Below are positions 49,690-61,122 of a stretch of DNA of 64,000 nt, in pieces. Numbering within the stretch: position 1 is the first letter of the stretch; every line of letters begins with the position of its first letter. The notes beneath the pieces were generated by a model that saw nothing but the letters and a program-made list of their open reading frames with translations, did no database searches and was not told where the DNA came from. Source of the stretch: Selaginella tamariscina (taxonomy: Eukaryota; Streptophyta; Lycopodiopsida; Selaginellales; Selaginellaceae). The stretch spans positions 1 to 64,000 of the forward strand of contig PUQB01000867.1 in assembly GCA_003024785.1 (NCBI GenBank), written 5' to 3'. Both the position numbers and the translations under genes were made by a program.

Positions 49690-52600
49690 ATGGCAAATTT
49701 GAGCAATTTCAACGCGAGCATCATATGTTGCTTCATGAGCTGGCCACTTTGCCCCAAATGGTCACAAATCTGTAAGGTTCCACCAACATGGTGCATGCAG
49801 CTGCTGATGCATCCTCCAAGGTTATTGCGCAGGCTCTTCTCAAGCTTTCGTGGTTTCCTCTTCTTCAGAGCCAAAGATCAGCATGCTAGAGAAGTTTAGT
49901 GGCAATTGCGTTGATTTCTAAGGTCTCTTAAATCAGATCAGGCTTTTGATTAGTATGTAACCACTGCTACTAGACTGATGCACAAGAGGTTGGCCTTTTG
50001 GCATTTACTAGTTGGATCTCCACGGGCTTGGGGTTGCCCCTTTGCTGGAGCGTGACAACCATGATGGAGACTTTGAAGGATTGTGGCTGCCTTGAAGCCT
50101 GCTTTGGAGATCCCGATAAGTACGAACCTTAGCAGAGATCATGCAACATGCTGTCACTACGACAACCATTTGTCGAGCGTCATTAGGAAAAATCCTGTCA
50201 GCAGTTCCTGCAAACCAATCCTATAACTGTAACACATGTTCCTATGACACCTTCTGGAGTAGTTCCTATGGAGATTGACAAATACAAGCGTGGCCCACTT
50301 TCACTGCGAAGAAGCAACATCATTGTGGTGAGAACTTATGCTTGTATTGTGGTGAAACAAGACACAAGGTGGCAAAATGTCCTATTAAAACTAGGAAGTT
50401 CAAGACGTGTGAAGTTCAAGTTGAAGTTTAGTAAAAAAACTTCAATGTCCACTTCATCTAGGAGCCGCGAAGTTAGACGTAGGTGCAGGCTCCATTGGTG
50501 TTGTTTATACCATTCCATCACTCAAGTTTCCTATACACATTCGCCTTAATAATCGAGAGCTCAAGGAGTTTGCCCTGTTAAACACTGGTGCAAATGCATG
50601 CTTCATGAATGACATTTCGGTGATAAGTTGAAGCGTGCAGTTCTTGTAAAGGTTGCATATGGTCGTCTGATTACTTATGGTGTAGTTACCTATGCTACCA
50701 CACCTCTCTCACTCATGGCGCATTCAACTTGATTAAGACTCGGACGACTCCATTGTTTTGAGCATGCCATGGTTTGTGGTTGCAAATCCTCAGATAGATT
50801 GGAGGTCTAAGACGCTCATGTTTTCCTCTCCGGTAGCCAGGATCAATCCTATACCTTCCTGTGTGTAGGATATGACCTTAGTGTCTGAGGCAGTACAAGC
50901 TACATGATTGACCGTGCCTGTTCCTGTATCAGTATTGAAGATTCCTCCTCGACAGGATTCACCTCATGTCAGTTTGTCAACACATCCGCAGGCTCTCTCC
51001 ACTCCTATAAGTTCATGGATTCCTGTACAGGGTTTTTATAATCCTGTATCAGTGTCGAAGGTTTCTCCTTAATAGGATCCACCTCCTATCAGTTCGTCAG
51101 CACATTCGTAGACTCTCCTCACTCCTATGCATTCATAGACTTCTGTACATGATTTTTCTAATTTTGTACACTTATCAACATCCGCATAGGTTTTCCCCAA
51201 TCATGCCTCTTTTCATTACTCTACTTATGTTCCATCCCCAAGATCCTTCCTCTATTTCATTCACAGCTCTCTCCTTCTCCTCTTTGAGTTCTTACCACTA
51301 CTATGCATGAACTTGCTATTGATCCTGCTCCTTTTCATCTCTTTGCTTTTTAAGTAACTCCTACGTCCTCTTTTACCTCTCCTGTATCTGACTCTCCTAT
51401 TTTTTAATCCCCTTCTCCTCTTTCTACTTCCTCCTTACCATTCAAGTATCACTCCTTTCAGGACGTTTTTAATAAGCACAAAGCTGTAGTTCTTTCTATT
51501 CACAAGTCCTATGACCGTTCTATTAATTTTGCGAAAGGGAAGACTCCACCGTTCAGACCGATTTATGCACTGTCACCTACAGAATTGGAGGTTCTTCGCC
51601 AATACATCGAGGACAACTTGGCATCCGGCTTCATTTGTCACTTAAAGTCCCCTGCAAGAGAGGCCTAAGTCTGTATGAGACATACAATGTTTCCTTGGCT
51701 TTGCAAACTTCTACAAGCGATTCATACAGGACTTCTCCAAGCGTGTACTTCCACTCACGAAACTCACCAAGCACACAGGGGATTTCTCTTGGTCCGATAA
51801 GGAAGAACATGCATTCAGAACACTCAAGGACACCTTCACGACAACTCTAATTTTAGCACATTCTGATCCTTCTCGTCCCTTCTTTGTTGAAGCACATTCT
51901 TTGGACTTTGTAGTAAGTTCTATCCTATCACAAGTTGGAGAAGACAAGGTACTCCATCATGTAGCCTTTCACTCTCATAAGTTCCTTTCGGTGGAGATCA
52001 ATTACAAGATTCATGACGAGGAACTCAAGGCCATTGTGGATTTGTTCAAGGAGTGGCGACACTTCTTGAAAGGTATTGCGCATCATGTACAAGTTCTTAT
52101 GGATCACAAAACTTGGAGTTTTTTCAAACGGCTCGAGTTCTCAGTCAACGACAGGCTAGGTGGGCAAAATTTCTATCTGATTTTGTTATCGTCTACATGT
52201 CTGGTTTTCAAAATGGCAAAGCGGATGCATTGTCTAGGCGCTCTTACCTTGCACCGACCCCGGGCGATCTTGCAATAATGTCAAAAGCAAGTATTGTTGG
52301 GTCCTGATCGATTTCGGCTTGCAGCACTACATGTTCATTAGGCTCCAGCACATTCAACACTTTTACAGGACATCCGTTTGCAATTGACTACAGACGACTT
52401 GGCAAAGAATGTGTTCTCACACATTAGTCTTGACATCACAAGCTCCTCTTCCTCCAGTTCCTGTACAGACTACAAGTTTTCACCATGCAAGACGGACTCT
52501 TATACCAGGAAGGTCTCATGTACATTCCTGTTGGCATTTACAGGACTTGTGTGGTACAGGATTATCATGATACCCCGGGTACATGACATTTTGGTGTGGC

Positions 52601-53830
52601 CAAGACAGTTGAGTTGGTGACTCGCAACTATTGGTGGCCTAGGTTGCAAGGTTTTGTGGAAAAGTTTGTACGGAGTTGTGACACCTGCAACAGGTCGAAG
52701 ATGCCTTGTGACGCGCCCTTTAGTCTTCTTCGTCCTCTTCCTGTTTTCTCTGCTCATTGGAGATCCATTTCTATGAATTTTCTCACAAATCTTCCTCCTC
52801 GTGGATTTGATGTAGTTCTTGTGGTGGTTGACCGTTTCACTAAATAGGCTCATTTCCTACCATGTAACAAGATGACTACAGGCTAGACAACTGTTGAGTT
52901 GGTGATCAGTGAAGTGTTCCTACATTATGGTCTTCTTGAGAGCATTGTTTTTGATCGAGGCCCACAATTTTGTCTAGATTTTGGCGAGAGCTTCTCCAGA
53001 GTCTACAAGTTAAAGCGAATCTTTCTTCAGGATATCATCTACAAACTGATGGGCAATTAGAATGCACGATTCAGACCTTGGAGCAGTATCTTCGCTGCTT
53101 CATCAGTTACCAACAGGACAACTGGCTGAACCTTCTTCCTATGGTGGAGTTTGCTTACAATAGCTCCGTTCATGCATCTACATGCCAGACACCTTTCTTC
53201 GCTCTTACAGGCTACCATCCACGTTTTCACTTTGCTCCTCATGCTTCTTCTTCTTTCGCTCCTGTAGTACAGGATTTTCTCCAACATCTTCGTCAGGTAC
53301 AAGATGATCTTCGAGTTCATCTTTAGCAGGCACAAGAATGGTACAAGCATCATGCTGATACTCATTGTCAGCCGGCGCCTGCATACAAGATTGGTGATCT
53401 CATGTGGCTTCTTCATTGGCATATTCGCACCAACAGGCTTTCTTTTAAGTTGGATTTTCAACGTTTAGGCCCTTATAAGATTGCGACTGAGGTCAATCCT
53501 ATAGCTTTCCGATTAGAGCTACCATTTACTATGAAACTTCATCATGTGTTTCACACCTCTTTGTTGGAACCGTATCATCCTTCTTCTCTTCCTAGTCGTG
53601 CTTCTTCTCTTCCCCCTCCTGTGGTCATTGACGATAAACCTGAGTATGAAGTTGCAGCCATTCTTGATTCTCGTCTTCATCGTCACCAACTTCAATACTT
53701 GGTAAATTAAAAAGGTTATTCTTATCGATCGCACTTGGGAACCTGCATTCAATTTACTCCATGCTTCTTCCAAGGTTGCTGCCTTTCATTGGCGTTATTA
53801 TCCTGCTAAACTAGGTCCTAGGACTCGTGA
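49690..53830 (+). pseudogene. GY3 gag-pol region
   Basis: gag from 49690, protease patch near 50565-50610, RT start patch near 51540-51660, RNase H ([20 protein letters not shown], about 51980-52040), integrase (52590-53330), integrase end KLHHVFHTSLLEPYHPSSLP (about 53535-53595), chromodomain (YEVAAILDSRLHRHQLQYLV, from about 53646). Fossil. Confidence 0.8.
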
Positions 53831-53854
53831 AACTCATCCTTAGGGAGGAGGCGC

Positions 53855-54200
53855 TGTCACGACCCAATACAGAATACAGGATACGGGATACGGGATACGG
53901 GATACAGGATATGCCCATAGGATATGCCTACATGATACCTATAGGATATGGGACATTATTTTTAATTCATGACTAGATTAGCCCTTGGAATATATTTTTA
54001 GCTCATGCCTAGATTAGCTCTTGGAGTTGTGAGCATAAAAGCTCCGACCTAATTGTTGTACAATTAATTAATATCAACACGAGTCATTTTATGATATTAT
54101 TCTTGTTATATTCTTTGTTCTTGTCTTATTCTTTGCTCTTGCATTGATTTTAAAATCAAAATTCCTTATTCTTATCATGTTCTTAGGTCATGGCTTGACA
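53855..54200 (+). repeat. GY3 3' LTR
   Basis: TGTCACGACCCAATAC to GGCTTGACA, preceded by AGGGAGGAGGCGC. Confidence 0.9.
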
Positions 54201-54474
54201 TTTGTGCCATGTGTAGACATAATATAAGTTCATTTTACTCTCAGTACATCTTCCTTGCTTATTTCTCTGTTTTATAGTATATTATTCTCTCCTTAATACT
54301 GCAACATGATCCGCAATGTTGTTACTTGCTACATACATATCCATTTTTACCTTGTTCCGACCTTCTAAAGTTTAATTTTTATTATATCCTATATTCTTCT
54401 TATTCCGCTTGATCCTTATTACGGGTTGACAGTGAACTGTTATGTTTTAGTATTAGAAAAATCTTAGGTCAACA
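54201..54474 (+). mobile_element. C3 relic, LTR end
   Basis: Remainder of C3 after GY3 (GCCATGTGTAGACATAATAT to AGGTCAACA), homologous to 3030-3311. Confidence 0.65.
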
Positions 54475-55019
54475 AAATTGATGGTCAACTTTATCCTTAG
54501 AAAATAATTAAATATTTTACTGTACATATACAAAAGAATGCATAAACTTATCTTTAGTGTGTTATAGCTCTGAAACGTGCATATGCTCCTAAAATCACAT
54601 TTTTACGTTTTATATTTTACTTTAACGAGAGAGGGATGTGCTTCTTTTAAAACAATTATATTTTTCCTTTTTTTCATTTATATTTTATTAATTTTTCAGA
54701 TTTAATAAACTGGTTTTCATAAGTCGTTTGTATTATTTGACTTATAAAAAGAAAATTATACTTATTAAGATGTGTTATGCCACAAGTTCGTATTATTTGA
54801 CTTATAAAAAGAAAATTATACTTATTAAGATGTGTTATGCCACAAGTTCAAAATATGGTAAAAATGATAAATAGTGAAAACTTATGTTCGATTGGTCAAA
54901 CTTCTTTGACGATGGAAAATTCATGGGAGAGTTCAAATAAATAAATAAATAAAATATTCTTATTTGAAGATAAAAAAATAAATGATCAACCGTTACATTT
55001 TAACTTTCCTAGTTAATTA
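54475..55019. other. AT-rich 3' flank of S3 with 60-bp tandem duplication
   Basis: Matches 3312-3776. Contains an exact direct duplication of a 60-bp unit (about 54731-54790 and 54791-54850) absent from the other two copies. No gene seen. Confidence 0.8.
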
Positions 55020-55371
55020 AAGGAAACCCAATTAGTGGCCTTTCTATTGTAATTCCCTTCAAAAGCCCAGTTCTGCCATCCATACCACCCAGTGGTTACA
55101 AACTCTCCCTGCCCATGAATGAAATACCCACAATTTCAGCTCCGTTTATTATCGTACTTTTACATTCCTTAGCAACACTGTGGTCGTAATCGAAAGTATC
55201 AAACTCATTCCCATCTCTCCATATGAACGTATTACCATAGGTTCGACACTTATCCAATGCTTCACGCATGGCCTCGGACCAATCTCTATCATTTATTTCA
55301 ACCCTAGCATTCACACTGCTAAGAAAATACAGTAAAACAATTGTGCATAGATACTTGGAGACACTAGCCAT
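55020..55371 (-). pseudogene. S3: small secreted protein, disrupted copy
   Basis: Third S copy. The signal peptide lacks three residues (TLP) compared with S1/S2. The mature region keeps Cys45 and Cys73 equivalents and the block STIINGAEIVGISFMG, then the frame shifts near 55105 and stops at 55096; the Trp-rich end is still recognisable out of frame down to about 55020. In hand alignment with S2, about 20 base differences all change the residue and none is silent, e.g. P47T, F48Y, S49G, I64D, V72E, E74K. The frame may be broken or a one-base assembly error. Confidence 0.6.
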
Positions 55372-55554
55372 GTCTAATTAACCAAAACAACTTGAGAACT
55401 TACTAGTGTGATTAGCTTATACATTTCCAGAATTTATATAAAGGAAATATATAATAAATCAACGGGAATTGCTATGTATTAACATTGTCATATATTCAAC
55501 TGTTGCACATGTTGTCCCTGTGTGTACAATATCGATACAGATAGATAGATAGTG

Positions 55555-55870
55555 TTGCAAAACGTTCTAACACCCCCCTAAGTCCGGGCCTAACACAGGC
55601 CATCCAACCATAGTGTTGGAAAACGGATCTGAAAACGGATCTGAACATATTCAGCTTAGTTCCAACACTCCCCCTAAGTCCGGGCCTACCATCCATGTTG
55701 AAAAACGAATCTGAACAGGCCAGGGATTGAACCCAAGACTTCCGACACCAGTGTCAGGTACTCTACAACTGAGCTAGCTGCCCGGGTTGTGCAGGAATGT
55801 TAGAAGTTTATTCATCAGACAAATACAAAAGTACATAAAGATATAAGGGATTTCATATCAAAAGTACCTG
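55555..55870 (-). mobile_element. TRIM3: miniature LTR-retroelement relic
   Basis: Third TRIM copy. LTR-start motifs (GTTGGAACTAAGC on the minus strand, near 55665) and purine-tract copies (GGACTTAGGGGG) recur, showing local rearrangement. Its LTR keeps the best-preserved tRNA-like module (55716-55785). Fossil, no coding sequence. Confidence 0.6.
55716..55785 (-). ncRNA. tRNA-like module in the TRIM3 LTR
   Basis: About 70 nt with an A-box-like TAGCTCAGTTGTAGAG, an anticodon-arm-like hairpin (CTGAC/GTCGG with a 6-nt loop), and a B-box GGTTCAATCC inside a T-arm-like fold. The acceptor stem pairs only in part and the anticodon loop is short, so this is not a functional tRNA. It may be a Pol III promoter module or SINE head. 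Confidence 0.45.
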
Positions 55871-55897
55871 CCCAGTAATATGGGACTGAGAAAAAAA

Positions 55898-56389
55898 TGA
55901 GTTTCAGGCTTTATAGTTTCGCTTTGGCATGGGTTTTTACTTGTAATTATACAGTAAAACCCCCGTCCTGATTCTATTACAACGGAAGAAGAAGCACTAA
56001 TGTAAATGGTTTATATGATTGTTCTGCCCTGGTTATTAACGACAGTACAACTGATCGCACTCCACGTCAGTACACTACTCGTCGAAGAGGGTACATATCA
56101 ATGTATGTTCGCGTCACTCAGTATCACGAGGGAGCTGGTGGAAGATACGATCCAAATGATTCTACGCTTGCAGATTTCTGGGACGCAGTCAACAATCTAT
56201 GGGACACATGTCTTTCATATAATTCCTGGAGGAGAAGTTACCTTTGACGATGGTTCTATGCGCGTTGAAATTGTACGTCTGAGGGATGGGTTGATCAAGT
56301 ACCTCAACAACAACAACACGTCTAGTAACCTGATCAAGGACGCAAACTTGCTCATATTAATGAATCGAGGATGTATGGTTTGTTTTTAA
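55898..56389 (+). pseudogene. X3: secreted-like small protein, best-preserved copy
   Basis: Candidate start at 55898 (MSFRLYSFALAWVFTC, signal-peptide-like), one TGA near 55969, then a long body in the same frame: YYNGRRSTNVNGLYDC, SALVINDSTTDRTPRQY, RRGYISMYVRVTQYHEGAGG, RYDPNDSTLADFWDAVNNLW, DTC. A two-base loss near 56222 shifts the frame, after which VEIVRLRD, LIKYLNNNNTSSN and LLILMNRGC continue. A potential N-glycosylation site (NNTS) fits secretion. The stretch DFWDAVNNLWDTC resembles S residues 33-45 (DWSEAMREALNKC), hinting at a distant link. Function unknown. Confidence 0.5.
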
Positions 56390-56425
56390 GTCTTGTGGTG
56401 ACTCCTAGAGAACATAAGATGTCAA

Positions 56426-57606
56426 TTAAGCTTTCCCCAACTTATCTCTTTTCACGTCCACTCCAGTCCCATTCTTCTCCCCAACATTCTCTCGAATCCC
56501 GTCTTTAGCATCTTCTTGCTTTTCTTTGCCCCTACATTCTCATCTTTCCCCCTACATTCTCATCTTTCCCCAACTTATTTCTTTTCACATCCCCTCCAGT
56601 CCCATTCTTCTCCCCAACATTCTCTCGAATACCGTCCTTCTCATCTTTAGCCATCTTCTTGCTTTTCTTTGCCCCTATATTTTCATCTTTCCCCTTCACA
56701 TCCCCTGGCTTCTCTGCTTTAGCCGAACTCTTCCCACTCTTAACCATCTCACTCTTCCCCTTCTTCTCTCCAGAATTCTCTCCAAGAATCCTCTCCATCA
56801 AAACCCGCGCTCTCTCACACTCCTGTTCAACTCTCACAACATTCTCAAACGCCACCTTCCCCACCTCAACGTCTCCACATTCACTACACGCCTCAAGAAC
56901 TCTCATCCACGTTTTCCCATCAACCCCAGACCGAATATGCTCAGGCATCTTCTCAAAAACCTCTAGTACCTTCTTCCCATCCCTTTCCTCCTGTATCCCG
57001 CCAACAAAGACTTAAACAACCTTGCATCTTTCCCACTAATCCCATCAAACACCTCCCGAGCTTTCTCCATTTTCCCATATCTCCCCATAAAACTCAATCA
57101 ACGAAGCTCGCTACATATAAATTGGATGCATATCCGCTCTTCGAAAGCTCCTTATGTAGCCTCCTTCCTTTGTTATAATACTCTTCTTCAGCAAAGCTTG
57201 AGCAAGCTTGAAAAGCTGCAACATAAGTCCTTGCATCAAGGCTAAAACCACTCTTCTTCATAAGCTCAAGAAACTCCAACGCCATCTGGCTTTCCCCATT
57301 CTCCACGTATCCCGATATCATAGAGTTCCACGTAACTGTCGTCCTGTTCTCCATTGTATCGAACACTTCAACAGCATTCTCCATACTACCGCACTTCGAG
57401 TACATGTCTATTAGTGCATTCCCAAGAACACATCACCGAACAGGTCCTCCCCGATCATCCCATGGATCTCCTCCCTTTTCCCTCTTCTTCATCTCCCCAC
57501 ATGCTTTCACCACTGCAAGATATGTACGCGAGTTTGGCACATACTCCTCATCCCGCATGCGTGTGAATAGCTCAAGAGCCTTCATATTATTATGTCACTT
57601 AAGTAG

Positions 57607-57705
<99 letters not shown>

Positions 57706-58495
57706 AACGAACCTTATGGCTTTGCCCATTCTGAACGCATCCCGAGATGAGAGAGTTCCAAGAGACAGTGTCCGATGAGCCATTCTTTCAAAGACCTTGA
57801 TACCATAGTTCATGTGACCACACTTGGCATACACATCTATCAGTGCGTTTGAAACGTAGAGGTTCGACTCGTGGCCTGAGTCCGTCACCTGGGAGTGTAG
57901 ATCCTTGGCAAGCTTGAAACATTCTGTCTTAGATGTTGAGCTTGCAAGCTTACTGAGTATTGATACGAATAAGCGTGAGTCGGGCACTATACCGGCTTTC
58001 TTCTGCATTTGTTTGAATAAAAAGTGCATGGTTGGTTTCCCCAAATTCCACGTATCCCCGAACGAGCGAGTTCCACATTCCCACCGTTGGATTTGGGAAC
58101 CTCTCGAAGATCTGATGGCTTCAGACATGCTCCTCAGCTTGATGTACATGTCTATCAGTGTTTTTGAGATCCTCTCGTCGGGATTTGGCAGGCTGTGGTG
58201 GAGCCTCTGTAACTCATCCAGTGTTGTACAGGCTTTAAGTGCCTCTCGTGTTTCCAGTGTTTTGTGTGGCTTTCTTTCTGTGTCATATCTTGTGTACCTC
58301 GCTCCAATCTGGAAGGTAAACTACAAATAATAAGGATCTCTATATACACAGACTAGCAAACAGTAGTACCTTGGATGATGATGGGTTGTGGGGGAAGCGC
58401 TGCCATTTGGATTCTTCACGCATTGTATGGCCTCTTGCTGTGGCTGCATTCCGTCTGAGTGCTTTCCCTGCTAACCCACGAGCCGCTGCTCTCAT
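56426..58495 (-). pseudogene. P3: PPR protein gene, best-preserved copy
   Basis: Exon 1 (58495-58370, 126 nt, phase 0) encodes MRAAARGLAGKALRRNAATA plus about 22 residues, a mitochondrial-type presequence. Intron 1 is 58369-58321 (49 nt). Exon 2 (58320-57713) starts FTFQIGARYTRYDTERKP and holds PPR motifs. Intron 2 (57712-57580) is a (GT/GA)n tract. Exon 3 (57579-56426) carries MYSKCGS, ISGYVENGE, LEACSECGD and the charged tail. Expected product is about 620-630 residues: a short PPR protein without E/DYW domain and with an unusual Lys/Glu-rich repeat tail. One-base indels near 58117 and 57770, and slips near 57110, 57050 and 56975, break the frame. A telo-box precedes the ATG; R3 ends 143 bp upstream on the same strand. 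Confidence 0.8.
57605..57705. repeat. (CT/GT)n microsatellite in P3 intron 2
   Basis: Compound dinucleotide tract with CA end, filling most of the intron. Confidence 0.9.
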
Positions 58496-58500
58496 TTTCA

Positions 58501-58513
58501 GGGTTTAGGGTTT
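58501..58513 (-). promoter_or_regulatory. Telo-box upstream of P3
   Basis: AAACCCTAAACCC on the minus strand 5 bp before the start codon. Confidence 0.6.
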
Positions 58514-58637
58514 TACCCTATGCTCTGTTTAGTGCTTAGGGTGTTTCATTGTGAGTGAGAGAGAGAGAGCAATATATAATACAAAATATTAAGTACATAA
58601 CATAAAAAATGTGTTTTTCTCTTTCCTTTTTATTGGC

Positions 58638-60893
58638 TTACTTGAAGTGCTTGGAGATGACACCTTTCATTTGCTCCTCGTCTATTTGTAATTTACTGTT
58701 TTCAAGTGAAAACAAGTCACATATGAAAATCACACACACAACACACACAAACTTACGTCCCAGTTTTCTTGGAGTGTATTTCAGCAGCTGCCAATCTTCT
58801 CTCCCTCTTTGCACGGAAGGCCTCCCTTGCTGCAACTATTCTCGCAAATACCCCTTCTCCTCCTCCCTCAGCTGCACTCGACAAAATGTGTGTGTGTGTG
58901 TGTGTTCTATGCTTATGCATAGAACACAGTCTTGCTTATAAGAACAGGCACAGACATACCTTGCGAATCTCATCTTCGATCTCTTTGGACTTCTTCCTCC
59001 TCAGTTTCTTCTCAAGCTTAGAAATTTGCTCCTCAAGAACAGTAATCTTCTCGTTAATCTGCTCTGCATCTCCATCCAGGTCCTTGGCACTCAATGGTGC
59101 CGAAACATCCACCTCTATATACTCCCCTCCGTCGCCAACCAGCTTCTCGATGTCCTCCTGTTCGCCATCTTGTTCGTAGCCCTCCTCGTCTGATGTGAAA
59201 TCCTCACTGTCATATTCTTCACTGTCTTCACTGTATTCTATCTCCATAGTGTAAGTCGAGGAAGGAGTAAGCTCTTCGTCTGCCTCGTCTTCTGAAGTCT
59301 GGACTGTCTCATCATCTACCTTTCTAACACTACTGTACCATCTATTTCGTCCCGGACATTTCCGGAGCTTGTAGCTTCAAACACTTCCTCCTCTGAGCTT
59401 GTATACTCCTCTGTGTTCTCTAAAATAGTCTGGTCGTTTATATCAGAATGTGATCCGCCTGAAACAGTAAGTTTATAGCCTTCATCTTCTTCATCATCTT
59501 CCGAGCTTTCCTGTTCTGCATCTGTAGCTGATACCTGCACATGGTTCTGTTTACCTGAATAATGGGGTGAGGAACCCTGTGTCTCTTCCGTCCTGATCTT
59601 CATTCTCTGTCCTGTTTGAGGTTTCTTTACTTCTACCTTACTATGCAGTTCATAGCCCACTTTCTTTTCCAGCCTCCCAAACATAAGCCTCCTTCCTTGG
59701 AACTTCTCCAGAAAGCTAGTAACAAACGAGAGAATTAATATATATGCACACACACAGATACACACACTTAACTGTTTGGCGTTTCTTTCGGTTGCAAAAG
59801 TGAGGATTGCAGATCCTTTACAGAGAGGTTCTCTAGTCTTCTTGTTGGCTAGTTCATTTGGTTTCATGTGTAGAAGGCCCTGTACGTCCTTAAATGCAGC
59901 TTGGAGATCTCTTGTGATGTTCTTCTTTTTTGGTAAATGAGTAACTTTCACTCTAACACCATCCGGTAATTGCTCTGTTTCACATTCAAGTTGTGTGCGC
60001 GTGCGTGCGTGCGTGCGTGTGTGTGTTGAAGAAAATTACCTGGTTTTCTTACTACAGGCTTGTCGATTTTCTTATCTGTAACTTTTCCTCCATTGAGAGT
60101 AATTCTGGCTAGTGGCTTTGACGTTCCCGGATTCTTGAGATTCCTTAATATATATAACAATAAGATTAATATTATCATAAAAGTACATAACGAGCATAAA
60201 GAGATAATACATATGTAGGATTAACAATATATGAAGTATGAACTATGTATAATATGTATACTTACATTATTCTTTTCATTTCTTTTCGCTTTTGCAATTG
60301 TGCGGAGCTCCCTTTCCTTTTCAATGTCGGCCATCATCTCATCCTCGAGAGGTGTATCATATTGTTTACCAACTCCGAATCCTGGGGGAACGTTCTTTAT
60401 CCACTGAGACATATTTGGAATTGTGTATACGTGTTCTTCATCATTGCTGGTCTTCTGAAGCTTGTTTTTCTTTTCCTAAATAACAACATGAGTGTGTGGG
60501 TGTATGTGTGCGTGCGTGCGTGTGTGGAGATTACCGATGTCTTTTTGTCTACAGATGTCTTCTTTGAACTGGTTGTTTGCTTGGCAGTGCTCTCTGCCTT
60601 ACATGTCACCTATAACATACGATGAAACAAACACACGTATGTGTGTGTGTAGGTTTCAAATATTAAATGGGCAGGAAGCTAGCAGATAATTATGTGTATG
60701 TGCGTGCATGTGTGTGTTTATATGCAAATCTTCACACACACACACACACACACATTTACAAAAACTACACATTTTAATAAAAAAAATAAAAATCACAGCA
60801 TTATACAGCATACCTGTAGCCGTATCTTATGAAGTGAAGGATTTGGTAGGAGAAATCCACAGGGCGCCCATGAACAACCATCGCCATAGCCAT
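58638..60893 (-). pseudogene. R3: RRM-domain protein gene with acidic tract
   Basis: Minus-strand copy collinear with R4. Exon 2 is in frame here (VTCKAESTAKQTTSSKKTSV). The acidic exon runs on into the coiled coil without the R4 break (YIEVDVSAPLSAKDL, then EEQISKLEKKLRRKKSKEIE), ending at a GTATGT donor near 58960. RRM patches VRVKVTHLPKKKNIT and CKGSAILTFATERNAK are intact. Differences: exon 1 lacks four bases near 60880, so the N-terminus reads out of frame; the exon before the last has lost part of KIEHFRKE; the last exon ends ISKHFK at 58638. Each R copy is intact where the other is broken, so a functional gene probably exists in the genome. Neighbour P3 starts 143 bp downstream. Confidence 0.7.
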
Positions 60894-60900
60894 TTCCTCA

Positions 60901-60923
60901 TAAACCCTAAGGGTTTAGGGTTT
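60901..60923. promoter_or_regulatory. Telo-box pair upstream of R3
   Basis: AAACCCTAAGGGTTTAGGG, two facing telo-boxes 8-30 bp before the R3 start codon. Confidence 0.6.
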
Positions 60924-61122
60924 TTGCCCATCCATCTACCTGTATAATCTACTTATTTATGTTCTTATTTCTATATCATTTATCAAATTCTAATATATTA
61001 GGTTCTTTTTTCATTTTTTTCAAATTTTGTTTAGTATAGATTTTCACATTTTCGATAACTTTTGATATTTGATAATGTGAAACATATTTAACAAAAAAAT
61101 GTATACCATGTTCAATAGTGTA

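Larger units (their letters stand above)
49240..54200 (+). mobile_element. GY3: Ty3/gypsy chromovirus, broken
   Basis: Same family as GY2 and GY4, inserted in C3 at the site matching GY2 in C2. Left LTR about 49240-49593 (incomplete), right LTR 53855-54200. Zinc knuckle near 50335-50385, RNase H near 51880-52060, integrase finger ([14 protein letters not shown], about 52676-52720), and a chromodomain patch near 53645-53700. Fossil, the most decayed of the three. Confidence 0.9.

Noticed and set aside
60901-60923. Interstitial telomere repeat
   Set aside because: Only two to three short telomere-like units placed just before start codons; better read as telo-boxes.
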